The position numbers and the translations under genes were made by a program. The notes beneath the pieces are model-generated. The model searched no databases. It was not told the DNA's origin and worked only from the letters and a program-made list of their open reading frames with translations. From Dehalococcoidia bacterium (GTDB lineage: Bacteria > Chloroflexota > Dehalococcoidia > GIF9 > AB-539-J10), in contig PWRA01000169.1 in assembly GCA_003556385.1 (NCBI GenBank), forward strand, positions 1-35,493: DNA of 35,493 nt, written 5' to 3'. Below, piece by piece: positions 8,411-15,895 of the stretch (position 1 is its first letter; each line of letters opens with the position of its first letter).

Positions 8411-9061
8411 CTACTCCTCTGAGCGGTCGATGCCGAGCAGTTCCTTGGCTCTGGTGACGGCGGATCCTGCGTCCGATCCGTAGGCGTCTGCGCCGATCTT
8501 CTGAGCATACCTCTCAGTGACCGGTGCTCCTCCGATCATGATCTTGACCTTCTTCCGGAGGCCCGCCTTCTGCAGGGCCTCGATGGTGTCGGCCATGGCA
8601 GGCATGGTCGTGGAAAGCAATGCCGACATACCCACGATATCCGGTTCGACCTCTCTCACCTTCTCAACGAATATCTCCGGCGCAACGTCTACGCCCAGGT
8701 CCGTGATCGTGAATCCGGCACCCTCCAGCATCATGGATACGAGGTTCTTGCCGATATCATGCAGGTCGCCCCTGACGGTGCCCATCAACACCTGTCCCTT
8801 GGAAACGACGTCTCCTTCCTGAAAGTACGGCTTGAGGAGCTTTGTGCATTCCTGCATCGTCTTGGCAGAACGCAACATCTGGGGCACAAAGATCAGGCCC
8901 TTGGAATACCGATCGCCCACCTCGTTCATAGTAGCGATCAGCCCCTGGTTGAGGATGTCCTGCGCACTGATGCCTGCCTCCAGGGCGCTCTTCGTCTCGG
9001 CCACCGCCTTGTTGATGTCTCCTTTGCTAATAGCTTCCGAAAGCGCTTTGAAATCGTTCAT
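8411..9061 (-). CDS. Methyltransferase corrinoid protein (MtbC/MttC type)
   Basis: 216-residue B12-binding protein. The N-terminal helical cap (about residues 1-80) precedes a Rossmann-like cobalamin domain with the DxHxxG motif in GTVRGDLHDIGKNLV (His101 in this numbering, the expected lower cobalt ligand), then GMSALLSTTMPAM and a MIGGAPVTERYA segment. It shuttles methyl groups between the MttB-like enzymes and the methyl-THF methyltransferase. I chose the ATG at 9061, six bases after AGGAGG, over an in-frame TTG at 9067. It needs reductive reactivation, fitting the ASKHA activator in the cluster. Confidence 0.95.
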   Translation of the reverse strand: MNDFKALSEAISKGDINKAVAETKSALEAGISAQDILNQGLIATMNEVGDRYSKGLIFVPQMLRSAKTMQECTKLLKPYFQEGDVVSKGQVLMGTVRGDLHDIGKNLVSMMLEGAGFTITDLGVDVAPEIFVEKVREVEPDIVGMSALLSTTMPAMADTIEALQKAGLRKKVKIMIGGAPVTERYAQKIGADAYGSDAGSAVTRAKELLGIDRSEE

Positions 9062-9152
9062 ATCCAACCTCCTTCAGGCTTGATCCACTGTTCATCCGCC
9101 ACACGCATCGGGCCAGTGTTTTCTCAAGAGTGTCTTCAACAAAGTCCTGTTT

Positions 9153-9170
9153 GCCGGATTATTATCCGGC
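9153..9170. repeat. Intercistronic hairpin at the end of the MeTr gene
   Basis: GCCGGAT and ATCCGGC form a perfect seven-base stem with a four-base loop; the TAA stop of the methyl-THF methyltransferase gene lies at the loop. No U-tract follows on the minus strand, so it is more likely an RNA-processing or stabilising hairpin than a terminator. It lies in the longest gap (about 100 bases) inside this operon and could set the ratio of corrinoid protein to methyltransferase. Confidence 0.5.
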
Positions 9171-9959
9171 TATGCGACCACTCTGATAGGCATCTATGAA
9201 ATTGCCGCAGTACTCGTCCCGTCCAAGAAGGAGCTCCACAGAGAGCAGAGTGGCCATGAGTTGTCTGTCCGTCGGGTCCAGGATGACCGCCGAAAGACCG
9301 TAGGCCATACAGAGAGCCAGGAAACTGCGGTTGATCAAACGCCGCTCGGGCAGACCGAAGGAGATGTTCGAAAGGCCGCAGATTGCATTCACGCCCGGGA
9401 AATCCTCCATTATCCTTCTGATGGCGCCGAGGGCGGCGACCCCCATGTCAGTATTCACAGAAACGGGCTGTATCAGCGGGTCTACATAGATCTTCTCTCG
9501 AGGAACGCCTTCGGCAGTAAGCGTCTCGACCAGTTCCGACCCGACCTGGACCCTTTCTTCGGTGGTCACGGGCATCGACGTCCTCGCCATACAGAGGGCG
9601 ACTACCGAACAGGGTTGAGAGGTGATCACGGGCAACAGTGAGTCGAGTCGCTCCTGCTCTAGCGAGATAGAGTTGACCATCGGTTCACCCCTGTGAAGCT
9701 TCATCGCCTCGGCCAAGGCTACGGGGTTGGGACTATCCAGACTCAAGGGCAGAGGCATCGCCTGTTGCACCGTCTCTGTAAGCCAGCACAGGCAGTCCAC
9801 TTCCTCGTCGACGAAAGTGCCGGCGTTGATGTCGATGTAGTGGGCTCCGGCCTCCGCCTGCTCGCGAGCCATCGCGGCTATGGCCGCGGCATCCCGTCTC
9901 CTGACCGCGTCTTCCACGTTCTTCCGGCTCGTGTTAATCTTCTCACCGACTATGACCAT
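9162..9959 (-). CDS. Methyl-THF:corrinoid protein methyltransferase (pterin-binding, AcsE/MtgA-like)
   Basis: 265-residue TIM-barrel pterin-binding enzyme. It begins MVIVGEKINTSRKNV and contains GAHYIDINAGTF, DPLIQPVSVN and the family signature CGLSNISFGLPERRLINR. Such enzymes move a methyl group between methyl-tetrahydrofolate and the cobalt of a corrinoid protein. First gene of the methyltransferase operon, so the likely flow is methylated amine, MttB, corrinoid, this enzyme, methyl-THF; the reverse direction is chemically possible. It could also serve the CoFeSP of an ACS complex as AcsE, but its position next to MttB genes favours a catabolic MtgA-like role. A GGGCAGAGG Shine-Dalgarno-like stretch precedes the ATG. 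Confidence 0.92.
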   Translation of the reverse strand: MVIVGEKINTSRKNVEDAVRRRDAAAIAAMAREQAEAGAHYIDINAGTFVDEEVDCLCWLTETVQQAMPLPLSLDSPNPVALAEAMKLHRGEPMVNSISLEQERLDSLLPVITSQPCSVVALCMARTSMPVTTEERVQVGSELVETLTAEGVPREKIYVDPLIQPVSVNTDMGVAALGAIRRIMEDFPGVNAICGLSNISFGLPERRLINRSFLALCMAYGLSAVILDPTDRQLMATLLSVELLLGRDEYCGNFIDAYQSGRIAG

Positions 9960-10033
9960 AATAGACCTCTGCCCGATGGAACTGACGCCGCAGCTCGCTC
10001 TCGCCGGCCTCAGGGGATCCGCCGCGGGATGAG

Positions 10034-10056
10034 ATACTGGCAGAACCCTGCAGTAT
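10034..10056. promoter_or_regulatory. Inverted repeat at the predicted start of the methyltransferase operon
   Basis: Arms ATACTG (10034-10039) and CAGTAT (10051-10056) are perfect, with an inner CAG/CTG extension and one bulged base. On the minus strand it starts about five bases after the -10 box, so it overlaps the expected +1. It could be an operator or a 5'-end hairpin protecting the mRNA. Confidence 0.5.
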
Positions 10057-10061
10057 GGCTA

Positions 10062-10091
10062 ATTGTAGCAATCCGGAACCGGGATATGCAA
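10062..10091 (-). promoter_or_regulatory. Promoter of the methyltransferase operon
   Basis: Minus strand TTGCAT (10086-10091), 18-base spacer, TACAAT (10062-10067), with a TGC extended -10 just upstream of TACAAT. Leader to the ATG at 9959 is about 95 bases; no B12-box or other riboswitch core was recognised in it. Confidence 0.65.
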
Positions 10092-10165
10092 CGATAAGCA
10101 ACGTCTAAGATGGATCTACTTATGCGGCGCACGTCGCTTCGGCTGGCGTGTCATCCGACTGCCTG

Positions 10166-10195
10166 TTGACTTGCCCTCTCGCCGCGGGTTAGAAT
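10166..10195 (+). promoter_or_regulatory. Promoter of cooC-like gene
   Basis: TTGACT (10166-10171), 18-base spacer, TAGAAT (10190-10195). The ATG at 10210 is 14 bases past the -10, so the leader is about seven bases and there is no Shine-Dalgarno. The -35 overlaps an in-frame TTG at 10171, which argues against that codon as the start. Divergent from the methyltransferase promoter; the -35 boxes are about 75 bases apart. Confidence 0.65.
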
Positions 10196-10209
10196 TCTGC
10201 CGTCCGGGC

Positions 10210-10977
10210 ATGAAAGTCGCTGTAAGTGGCAAAGGAGGCGTCGGCAAGACGATGCTAGTCTCCCTCCTTTCTACCCTATTCAGCGAGTCCGGATACTCCG
10301 TTCTCGCTATAGACGCCGATCCCAACGCGACTCTGGCCGGCGCGCTCGGCTTCACCGAACCCGAGAAGATAACCCCCATATCTGAGATGGGAGACCTGAT
10401 TGAAGAGAGGACGGGTGCGCGTCCGGGGCAGGCCGCGCCCTACTTCAAGCTTAATCCGAAGGTGGATGATATACCGGAAAAGTACTGGGTCGATGCTAAC
10501 GGGGTCAAGCTAATGGTGATGGGCGGGCTCAAGCGGGGCGGCAGCGGGTGCTACTGCCCGGAGAATGCCCTGGTTGAGGCCCTGGTCGCTCATCTACTAC
10601 TGAACAGAGATGAGGTCGTGATCATGGATATGGAGGCGGGGGTGGAGCATTTCGGGCGGGCGACGGCGAAGGCGGTGGACCAGTTGGTGGTGGTGGTAGA
10701 GCCCGGCAGGGGAAGCATAGAGACGGCGCGGCGGATACGAGAACTGGCAAAGGATATCGGCCTAGAACGCATCGGGGTGGTGGGCAACAAGATTCGTAGC
10801 GAAGAGGACAGGCAGTTTCTGCTCGAAGCATTACCCGATTTTGAGTTCCTGGGCTTCATTCCCTACGACCAGACGATAATAGACGCCGGGCTGGGCAGGT
10901 TTCCTCTCAGTCAGGCCAGCGCAGCAGTGGTCGGTGTGGTTAAGGACATAGCGGCGCGGCTCGGTGCCGGCCGATAG
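10210..10977 (+). CDS. cooC: CooC-like nickel-insertion ATPase for CODH
   Basis: 255 residues from the ATG at 10210. The deviant Walker A of the SIMIBI class is at residues 7-14 (GKGGVGKT), followed by AIDADPNATL. A CxC motif, Cys114 and Cys116 in GSGCYCPENA, matches the metal-binding pair of CooC dimers, and MDMEAGVEHFGRAT is the switch region. CooC hydrolyses ATP while delivering Ni to carbon monoxide dehydrogenase. No CODH gene is in the window, so this gene is indirect evidence that CODH/ACS exists elsewhere in the genome. It leads the folD-fhs gene row; the gap to folD is 47 bases with a fresh Shine-Dalgarno. An ArsA-like or generic MinD role is less likely because of the CxC. Confidence 0.88.
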   Translation: MKVAVSGKGGVGKTMLVSLLSTLFSESGYSVLAIDADPNATLAGALGFTEPEKITPISEMGDLIEERTGARPGQAAPYFKLNPKVDDIPEKYWVDANGVKLMVMGGLKRGGSGCYCPENALVEALVAHLLLNRDEVVIMDMEAGVEHFGRATAKAVDQLVVVVEPGRGSIETARRIRELAKDIGLERIGVVGNKIRSEEDRQFLLEALPDFEFLGFIPYDQTIIDAGLGRFPLSQASAAVVGVVKDIAARLGAGR

Positions 10978-11024
10978 ATGGGTCCGGCTAGCCAAAGAAG
11001 CAATTGTCAAGAAAGGAGGTCTAG

Positions 11025-11933
11025 ATGACGGCAAAAATCATATCGGGGACGGAGGTGGCGAAGGAGATCCGGGCTGAGCTCACAGAGCGGGTGTCAAAAC
11101 TCAAGGATCGGGGCGTAACGCCCGGACTGGTCATGATCCGGGTGGGCGAAGACCCTGCGTCGGTTTCCTACGTGTCCGGCAAGGAGAAGGCGGCGGTGGA
11201 GATCGGCGTATGGTCGGAAACCATCGTTCTGCCCGAGAGCGCCTCGGAGCAGGAACTCATCTCCAGGGTGGAGGAGATGAACAGGGCCGGGCATGTCGAC
11301 GGCATACTCGTTCAGCTGCCGTTGCCCAAACAGATCGACGGGAACAAGGTACTGAATCTCATCGATCCCGCCAAGGATGTGGATGGATTCCATCCCGTCA
11401 ATGTGGGCAAGATGCTGATCGGCGATCCGTTCTTCATGCCCTGCACGCCGCACGGAGCGTTAGAACTGATGATCCGCAGCGGCAATCCCCCCGAAGGCAA
11501 GCACGTGGTCATATGCGGCCGCAGCAACATTGTAGGTAAGCCTCTCATGGCTATGCTGGTGCAGAAGAGCAAACGTGCCAATGCAACTGTGACGGTTGTC
11601 CACACAGGGACTAAGAACATGGCTGAGATCACCAGACAGGGCGATATTCTGGTCGCCGCGATGGGCGCTCCGGAAGTGATCAAACCGGACATGGTGAAGG
11701 AGGGGGCTGTGGTTATCGACGTAGGTGTAAACCGCGTGGGCTGGAAGCAGAGCAAGAAGGACCCCAGCAAGCAGGTCGCCGACCTGCGGGGCGATGTGGA
11801 GTTCGAGACGGTCAAGGAGAAAGCCAGCGCCATTACCCCGGTGCCGGGAGGAGTTGGCCCCATGACTATCACTATGCTCATGGTCAACACCGTAGTAGCG
11901 GCCGAGCGCAGGGCCGATCGTACGGGAAAATAG
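11025..11933 (+). CDS. folD: Methylene-THF dehydrogenase / methenyl-THF cyclohydrolase
   Basis: 302-residue bifunctional FolD. Visible motifs: VGEDPASVSYVSGKEKAA with the catalytic lysine region, VDGILVQLPLPKQID, PAKDVDGFHPVN, CTPHGALELM, the Rossmann segment ICGRSNIVGKPLMAML, and a C-terminal TPVPGGVGPMTI. It interconverts methylene-, methenyl- and formyl-THF with NAD(P) in the cytoplasm. A near-perfect AAAGGAGG precedes the ATG. It lies directly before fhs, the classical pairing in the methyl branch of the Wood-Ljungdahl pathway. An insertion-like KQSKKDPSKQV near residue 245 is somewhat longer than in many FolD proteins. Confidence 0.97.
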   Translation: MTAKIISGTEVAKEIRAELTERVSKLKDRGVTPGLVMIRVGEDPASVSYVSGKEKAAVEIGVWSETIVLPESASEQELISRVEEMNRAGHVDGILVQLPLPKQIDGNKVLNLIDPAKDVDGFHPVNVGKMLIGDPFFMPCTPHGALELMIRSGNPPEGKHVVICGRSNIVGKPLMAMLVQKSKRANATVTVVHTGTKNMAEITRQGDILVAAMGAPEVIKPDMVKEGAVVIDVGVNRVGWKQSKKDPSKQVADLRGDVEFETVKEKASAITPVPGGVGPMTITMLMVNTVVAAERRADRTGK

Positions 11934-11954
11934 CGAACGAATAAGGAGGTTATG

Positions 11955-13718
11955 ATGGCTTATGACGCAACAAAACTGAAGGACTGGCAGATCTCGGAAG
12001 CTGCCGAACAGAACATGCCGATGCCGGATGAGTGGCGGGAGAAGCTCAACCTGCAGAAGGATGAGGTCATTCCCTATGGCAGGCTGTGCAAAGTCGACTT
12101 CATGAAGGTGGTCGACCGTCTCAAGGACAGGCCGGACGGCAAGTATATCGAGGTGACGGCCATTACTCCCACACCCCTGGGAGAGGGCAAGACGACGACC
12201 AGTATGGGCCTCCTGGAAGGCATGGGCAAGCGTGGCTGGAATGTGGGTGGCTGTATCCGGCAGCCGTCGGGTGGCCCGACCATGAACATCAAGGGAACCG
12301 CTGCCGGGGGCGGCAACGCGTTGCTTATCCCCATGACAGAGTTCTCCATGGGTCTTACCGGAGACATAAATGACATAATGAACGCCCACAACCTGGCCAT
12401 GGTTGCGCTTACATCGAGGATGCAGCACGAGCGCAACTACAACGATGAGGAGTTGACCAAGCGCACCAGGATGCGCCGGCTGAACGTGGACCCGACAAAA
12501 GTAGAGATGGGCTGGATCATAGACTTCTGTGCGCAAAGTCTGAGGAACATCGTCATCGGCCTGGGGGGCCGCATGGACGGCTACACGATGCAGTCCAGGT
12601 TCGGTATTGCCGTCAGTTCCGAGTTGATGGCAATGCTATCCATCGTCACGGACCTCGCCGACCTGCGCAAGAGGATGGATAACATCACTGTGGCTTTCGA
12701 TAGAGACGGCAAGGCTGTCACCACCGGTGATCTGGAGGTGGGAGGCGCCATGACCGCCTGGATGGTCAACACCATCAATCCCACGCTAATGTGCACGGTA
12801 GAGTATCAGCCCTGTCTGGTACACGCCGGGCCCTTTGCCAACATCGCCGTGGGGCAGTCTTCGATCATCGGCGACCGTATAGGGCTGAAGATGTTTGACT
12901 ATCACGTTACCGAGAGCGGATTTGCCGCCGACATAGGGTTTGAGAAGTTCTGGAACGTGAAGAGCCGGCTGAGCGGTCTCAAGCCGCATGTGTCGGTATT
13001 GACGACCACTATTCGGGCCTTGAAGATGCACGGCGGCGGGCCGACGGTGGTGGCCGGCCGACCCCTGCCTGAGTCCTACACCAAGGAAGATTTGGGACTG
13101 CTTGAGAAGGGTCTTCCCAATATGCTGCATCATATCAACACGATTAGAGCATCGGGCATCAACCCCGTGGTGTGCATAAACGGCTTCCACACGGATACCA
13201 AGGACGAGATCGCTATGGTGCGGAAGGCGGCTGAGGCTGCCGGGGCACGCTGTGCACTCAGTGAACACTGGCTCAAGGGTGGTGACGGTGCGCTCGAACT
13301 CGCCGACACGGTTAAGGAAGCCTGTGAGGAAAAGAGTGAATTCAAGTTCCTCTATCCCATGGACATGAAACTGCGAGAGCGGGTCGAGAACATCGCCAGG
13401 GTCGTCTACGGGGCCGATGGAGTGTCATGGACCGCCGATGCCGAGGCCAAGGCCAAGATGCTCGAGTCCGACCCCAAGTATGACGATTACGCTACTATGA
13501 TGGTTAAGACCCATCTGAGCCTGTCGCACGATCCGAGCCTGAAGGGCGTTCCCAAGGGATGGACCCTGCCTATCCGTGATGTGTTGATCTACTCGGGGGC
13601 GAAATTCCTCTGTCCCTGCGCCGGGACGATCAGCCTGATGCCCGGGACGAGCTCGGACCCGGCCTTCAGAAGGGTGGATGTGGACACCAAGACCGGCAAG
13701 GTGGAGGGCCTTTTCTAG
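11955..13718 (+). CDS. fhs: Formate-tetrahydrofolate ligase
   Basis: About 587 residues, typical for monofunctional Fhs. The P-loop-like [14 protein letters not shown] lies near residue 70, followed by [19 protein letters not shown], and [21 protein letters not shown] around residue 280. It activates formate with ATP to 10-formyl-THF. I prefer the ATG at 11955, five bases after AAGGAGG (11943-11949), over the ATG three bases earlier, which would sit too close. It follows folD by about 20 bases. In an organism with CooC and corrinoid methyltransferases this enzyme can run either into acetogenesis or, in reverse, recover ATP during methyl oxidation. Confidence 0.97.
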   Translation: MAYDATKLKDWQISEAAEQNMPMPDEWREKLNLQKDEVIPYGRLCKVDFMKVVDRLKDRPDGKYIEVTAITPTPLGEGKTTTSMGLLEGMGKRGWNVGGCIRQPSGGPTMNIKGTAAGGGNALLIPMTEFSMGLTGDINDIMNAHNLAMVALTSRMQHERNYNDEELTKRTRMRRLNVDPTKVEMGWIIDFCAQSLRNIVIGLGGRMDGYTMQSRFGIAVSSELMAMLSIVTDLADLRKRMDNITVAFDRDGKAVTTGDLEVGGAMTAWMVNTINPTLMCTVEYQPCLVHAGPFANIAVGQSSIIGDRIGLKMFDYHVTESGFAADIGFEKFWNVKSRLSGLKPHVSVLTTTIRALKMHGGGPTVVAGRPLPESYTKEDLGLLEKGLPNMLHHINTIRASGINPVVCINGFHTDTKDEIAMVRKAAEAAGARCALSEHWLKGGDGALELADTVKEACEEKSEFKFLYPMDMKLRERVENIARVVYGADGVSWTADAEAKAKMLESDPKYDDYATMMVKTHLSLSHDPSLKGVPKGWTLPIRDVLIYSGAKFLCPCAGTISLMPGTSSDPAFRRVDVDTKTGKVEGLF

Positions 13719-13789
13719 GCCGCCGACGGCTCGGAACTGGAATATGAGTATGTGCGGGGATCGTCCCTCCCGGATGGGAGGAAACAGAG

Positions 13790-14455
13790 GTGAGGGTACT
13801 GGCAAAGACCAAGAGCGTTTGGCTGATAGTTGACGATAGGGAAATCAGGGCTGCCCCTGGTGAGATGATCCTGTGGGCAGCCCTGGACAATGACATCTAC
13901 ATCCCCAACCTGTGCGCCATTCGGGAGAACAGCGAGCCTTTTGCCTCCTGCCGTCTCTGTTTCGTGGAGGTCGAAGGTACGGATGCCCCTGTCATCGCCT
14001 GCGCCACACCCGTGACGGAGGGCATGGTGGTCAGTACCACGGGGGCAAGGGCCCGGACGCTGGCCCGGACCGCCCTGGAACTGCTTCTGGCAAGCCATTC
14101 CGTAGATTGTGCCAACTGTCTGAAGAGCGGCTCTTGCGAGCTCCAGAACGTAGCCAAACACCTCGGCGTCAAGCTTACCACGAAGAGGTTCAGAAAGATC
14201 CTGCGGGAGCTTCCGGTAGACGATAGCAATCCTGTGTTCATCTACGATCCGGACAAGTGTGTGCTCTGTGGTCGGTGCATATGGGTGTGCGGGGAGAAGC
14301 TGGGCAAAGGGAGCATAGGCTTTGCTTACCGGGGCTTTCGGAAGATGGTGACCACCTTTGGTGATGAGCCGATGGGCAGGGGCGCCTGTCTGGACTGCAG
14401 TGAATGCGTTGTGGTGTGTCCCGTCGGTGCCCTGGTTTTGCGGAAGATGACATAA
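13790..14455 (+). CDS. NuoG/HoxU-type iron-sulfur electron-transfer protein
   Basis: 221 residues holding only the N-terminal Fe-S part of NuoG or formate dehydrogenase alpha, close to HoxU in size. In order: a [2Fe-2S] domain with Cys42, Cys54, Cys57, Cys71; the His-ligated [4Fe-4S] motif His103, Cys107, Cys110, Cys116; then two ferredoxin motifs, CVLCGRCIWVC and CLDCSECVVVCPVGA. No molybdopterin domain follows. The start is GTG, eight bases after GGGAGG (13776-13781). Placement right after fhs suggests it carries electrons for formate dehydrogenase, a hydrogenase or methylene-THF chemistry. Its catalytic partner and a flavoprotein (NuoF/HoxF) are absent from the window. Confidence 0.85.
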   Translation: MRVLAKTKSVWLIVDDREIRAAPGEMILWAALDNDIYIPNLCAIRENSEPFASCRLCFVEVEGTDAPVIACATPVTEGMVVSTTGARARTLARTALELLLASHSVDCANCLKSGSCELQNVAKHLGVKLTTKRFRKILRELPVDDSNPVFIYDPDKCVLCGRCIWVCGEKLGKGSIGFAYRGFRKMVTTFGDEPMGRGACLDCSECVVVCPVGALVLRKMT

Positions 14456-14467
14456 AGCTTGGCCAGG

Positions 14468-14485
14468 GGCATGGCTTGCCATGCC
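14468..14485. repeat. Hairpin abutting the ald -35 box
   Basis: GGCATGG (14468-14474), loop CTTG, CCATGCC (14479-14485), perfect seven-base stem just after the end of the Fe-S gene at 14455. The next base begins TTGACA of the ald promoter. No U-tract. It may end the upstream message or act as an operator. Confidence 0.5.
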
Positions 14486-14514
14486 TTGACAGGGCATTGG
14501 GGGTGATGTATATA
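14486..14514 (+). promoter_or_regulatory. Promoter of alanine dehydrogenase gene
   Basis: Consensus TTGACA (14486-14491), 17-base spacer, TATATA (14509-14514). Leader of about 90 bases to the ATG at 14612, without a recognised riboswitch. Confidence 0.72.
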
Positions 14515-14611
14515 GGCCGTAGGAGCAGTTGTTTGCTATATGGTTGTGGGTGGTGAGTGTGCGCCGGTATTCTTGCCGGTACAGGTTGAACGGTGGTTAT
14601 AAGGAGGAGAC

Positions 14612-15715
14612 ATGATTGTCGGTGTTCCCAGGGAGATTAAGAACCATGAATACAGAGTGGCCCTGGTGCCTGCCGGGGCGAGAGTGCTGGCTGATAACGG
14701 CCACAGGGTGCTGGTAGAGAGGTCTGCCGGTGAGGGGAGCGGCATATCGGACGACGAATACCTGGAGGCAGGGGCTGTGATTGGCGACGGTGCGGAAGAG
14801 GTCTACCGGGAGAGCGACCTGATAGTGAAAGTGAAGGAACCTTTGCCTCCGGAATACGATCTGCTTCGGGAGGGACAGATACTGTTTACTTTTCTGCACC
14901 TGGCGGCGGCGGCGGACCTTACCAGGGCGTTGCTGGAACGGAAGGTTACCGGAATCGCCTATGAGACGGTGCAGCTGAAGGACGGTTCTCTGCCGTTGTT
15001 GACCATCATGAGCGAGATTGCAGGGAAGATGTCCGTGCAGATCGGGTGCCACTATCTGGAGAGACAGAACGGGGGGAGCGGAATCCTGCTGGGCGGTGTT
15101 CCGGGCACCGGTCCCGGACGTGTTGCTATCATCGGTGGAGGTAGCGTGGGCATGAACGCGGCTAAGGTGGCCTTAGGGATTGGCGCTAATGTAATCATCC
15201 TGGATGTAGACCTGGAGAGAATCAGATATTTGTCCGATGTCCTCCAGGGCAGAGCCGTTACCCTGGTGTCGAACAACAGCAACATACAAGACGCGGTAGT
15301 CAACGCCGATCTGGTCATAGGGGCAGTGTTGATCCCCGGGGCAAGGGCGCCACGACTGGTCACGAGGGCCATGATTGCCGGGATGAGAAAGGGTTCGGTA
15401 GTTGTAGATGTCTGTATCGACCAGGGGGGATGCGTCGAAGGCGCTGTGCCCACTACGTTCGACAATCCGACCTATGTTCTGGACGGCGTGATTATCTGCG
15501 GTCTGGCCAATATGCCCGGTGCCGTCGCGCGAACCTCGACCTTCGCTCTGAGCGATGCCACCTTCCCCTATACTCTGAAGCTGGCGAACCTGGGCTATGA
15601 ACAGGCGCTGTCATCCGACAGTGCATTGAGGAAAGGAGTCAACACATTTTTGGGGAGACTGACCAACAAGGCTGTCGCTGAATCGTTGGGCCTGGACTGT
15701 GCGCCGCTGCCGTAG
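14612..15715 (+). CDS. ald: Alanine dehydrogenase
   Basis: 367 residues, the usual Ald length. It starts MIVGVPREIKNHEYRVAL, with FTFLHLAAAADLT (catalytic-His region), ITGAYETVQL-like YETVQLKDGSLPLL, the Rossmann motif IIGGGSVGMNAAKVALG, and the conserved end segment NLPGAVARTST-like NMPGAVARTSTFAL. It interconverts L-alanine with pyruvate and ammonia using NAD. AAGGAGGA lies at a good distance before the ATG. The tyrosine phenol-lyase gene follows after 180 bases; both release pyruvate and ammonia from amino acids, so a shared fermentative role is plausible. It has its own strong promoter. Confidence 0.95.
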   Translation: MIVGVPREIKNHEYRVALVPAGARVLADNGHRVLVERSAGEGSGISDDEYLEAGAVIGDGAEEVYRESDLIVKVKEPLPPEYDLLREGQILFTFLHLAAAADLTRALLERKVTGIAYETVQLKDGSLPLLTIMSEIAGKMSVQIGCHYLERQNGGSGILLGGVPGTGPGRVAIIGGGSVGMNAAKVALGIGANVIILDVDLERIRYLSDVLQGRAVTLVSNNSNIQDAVVNADLVIGAVLIPGARAPRLVTRAMIAGMRKGSVVVDVCIDQGGCVEGAVPTTFDNPTYVLDGVIICGLANMPGAVARTSTFALSDATFPYTLKLANLGYEQALSSDSALRKGVNTFLGRLTNKAVAESLGLDCAPLP

Positions 15716-15895
15716 GTCCGGACACGTGTGCCCCAGCGCACCAGGAAGGCCGCAACGCGTTGATAGCCTGTGTCGCATGGGCCGGGATCGGACGATGTGC
15801 TGTCCCTGGTCGGTGAGCCTGTCGTGGTCTGGTTACGTTTCAGGTGAAGACAACACGGGGTTGTGACCAGCGATCGTATGTGTTGAGTTGAGAAT

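Noticed and set aside
9960-10061. Cobalamin riboswitch ahead of the methyltransferase operon
   Set aside because: The leader is only about 95 bases and no B12-box-like core was found; only a hairpin at its 5' end is visible.
10171-10209. TTG at 10171 as start of the CooC-like protein
   Set aside because: The codon overlaps the -35 box of a good promoter, and the homologous protein begins at the ATG at 10210, directly before the Walker A motif.
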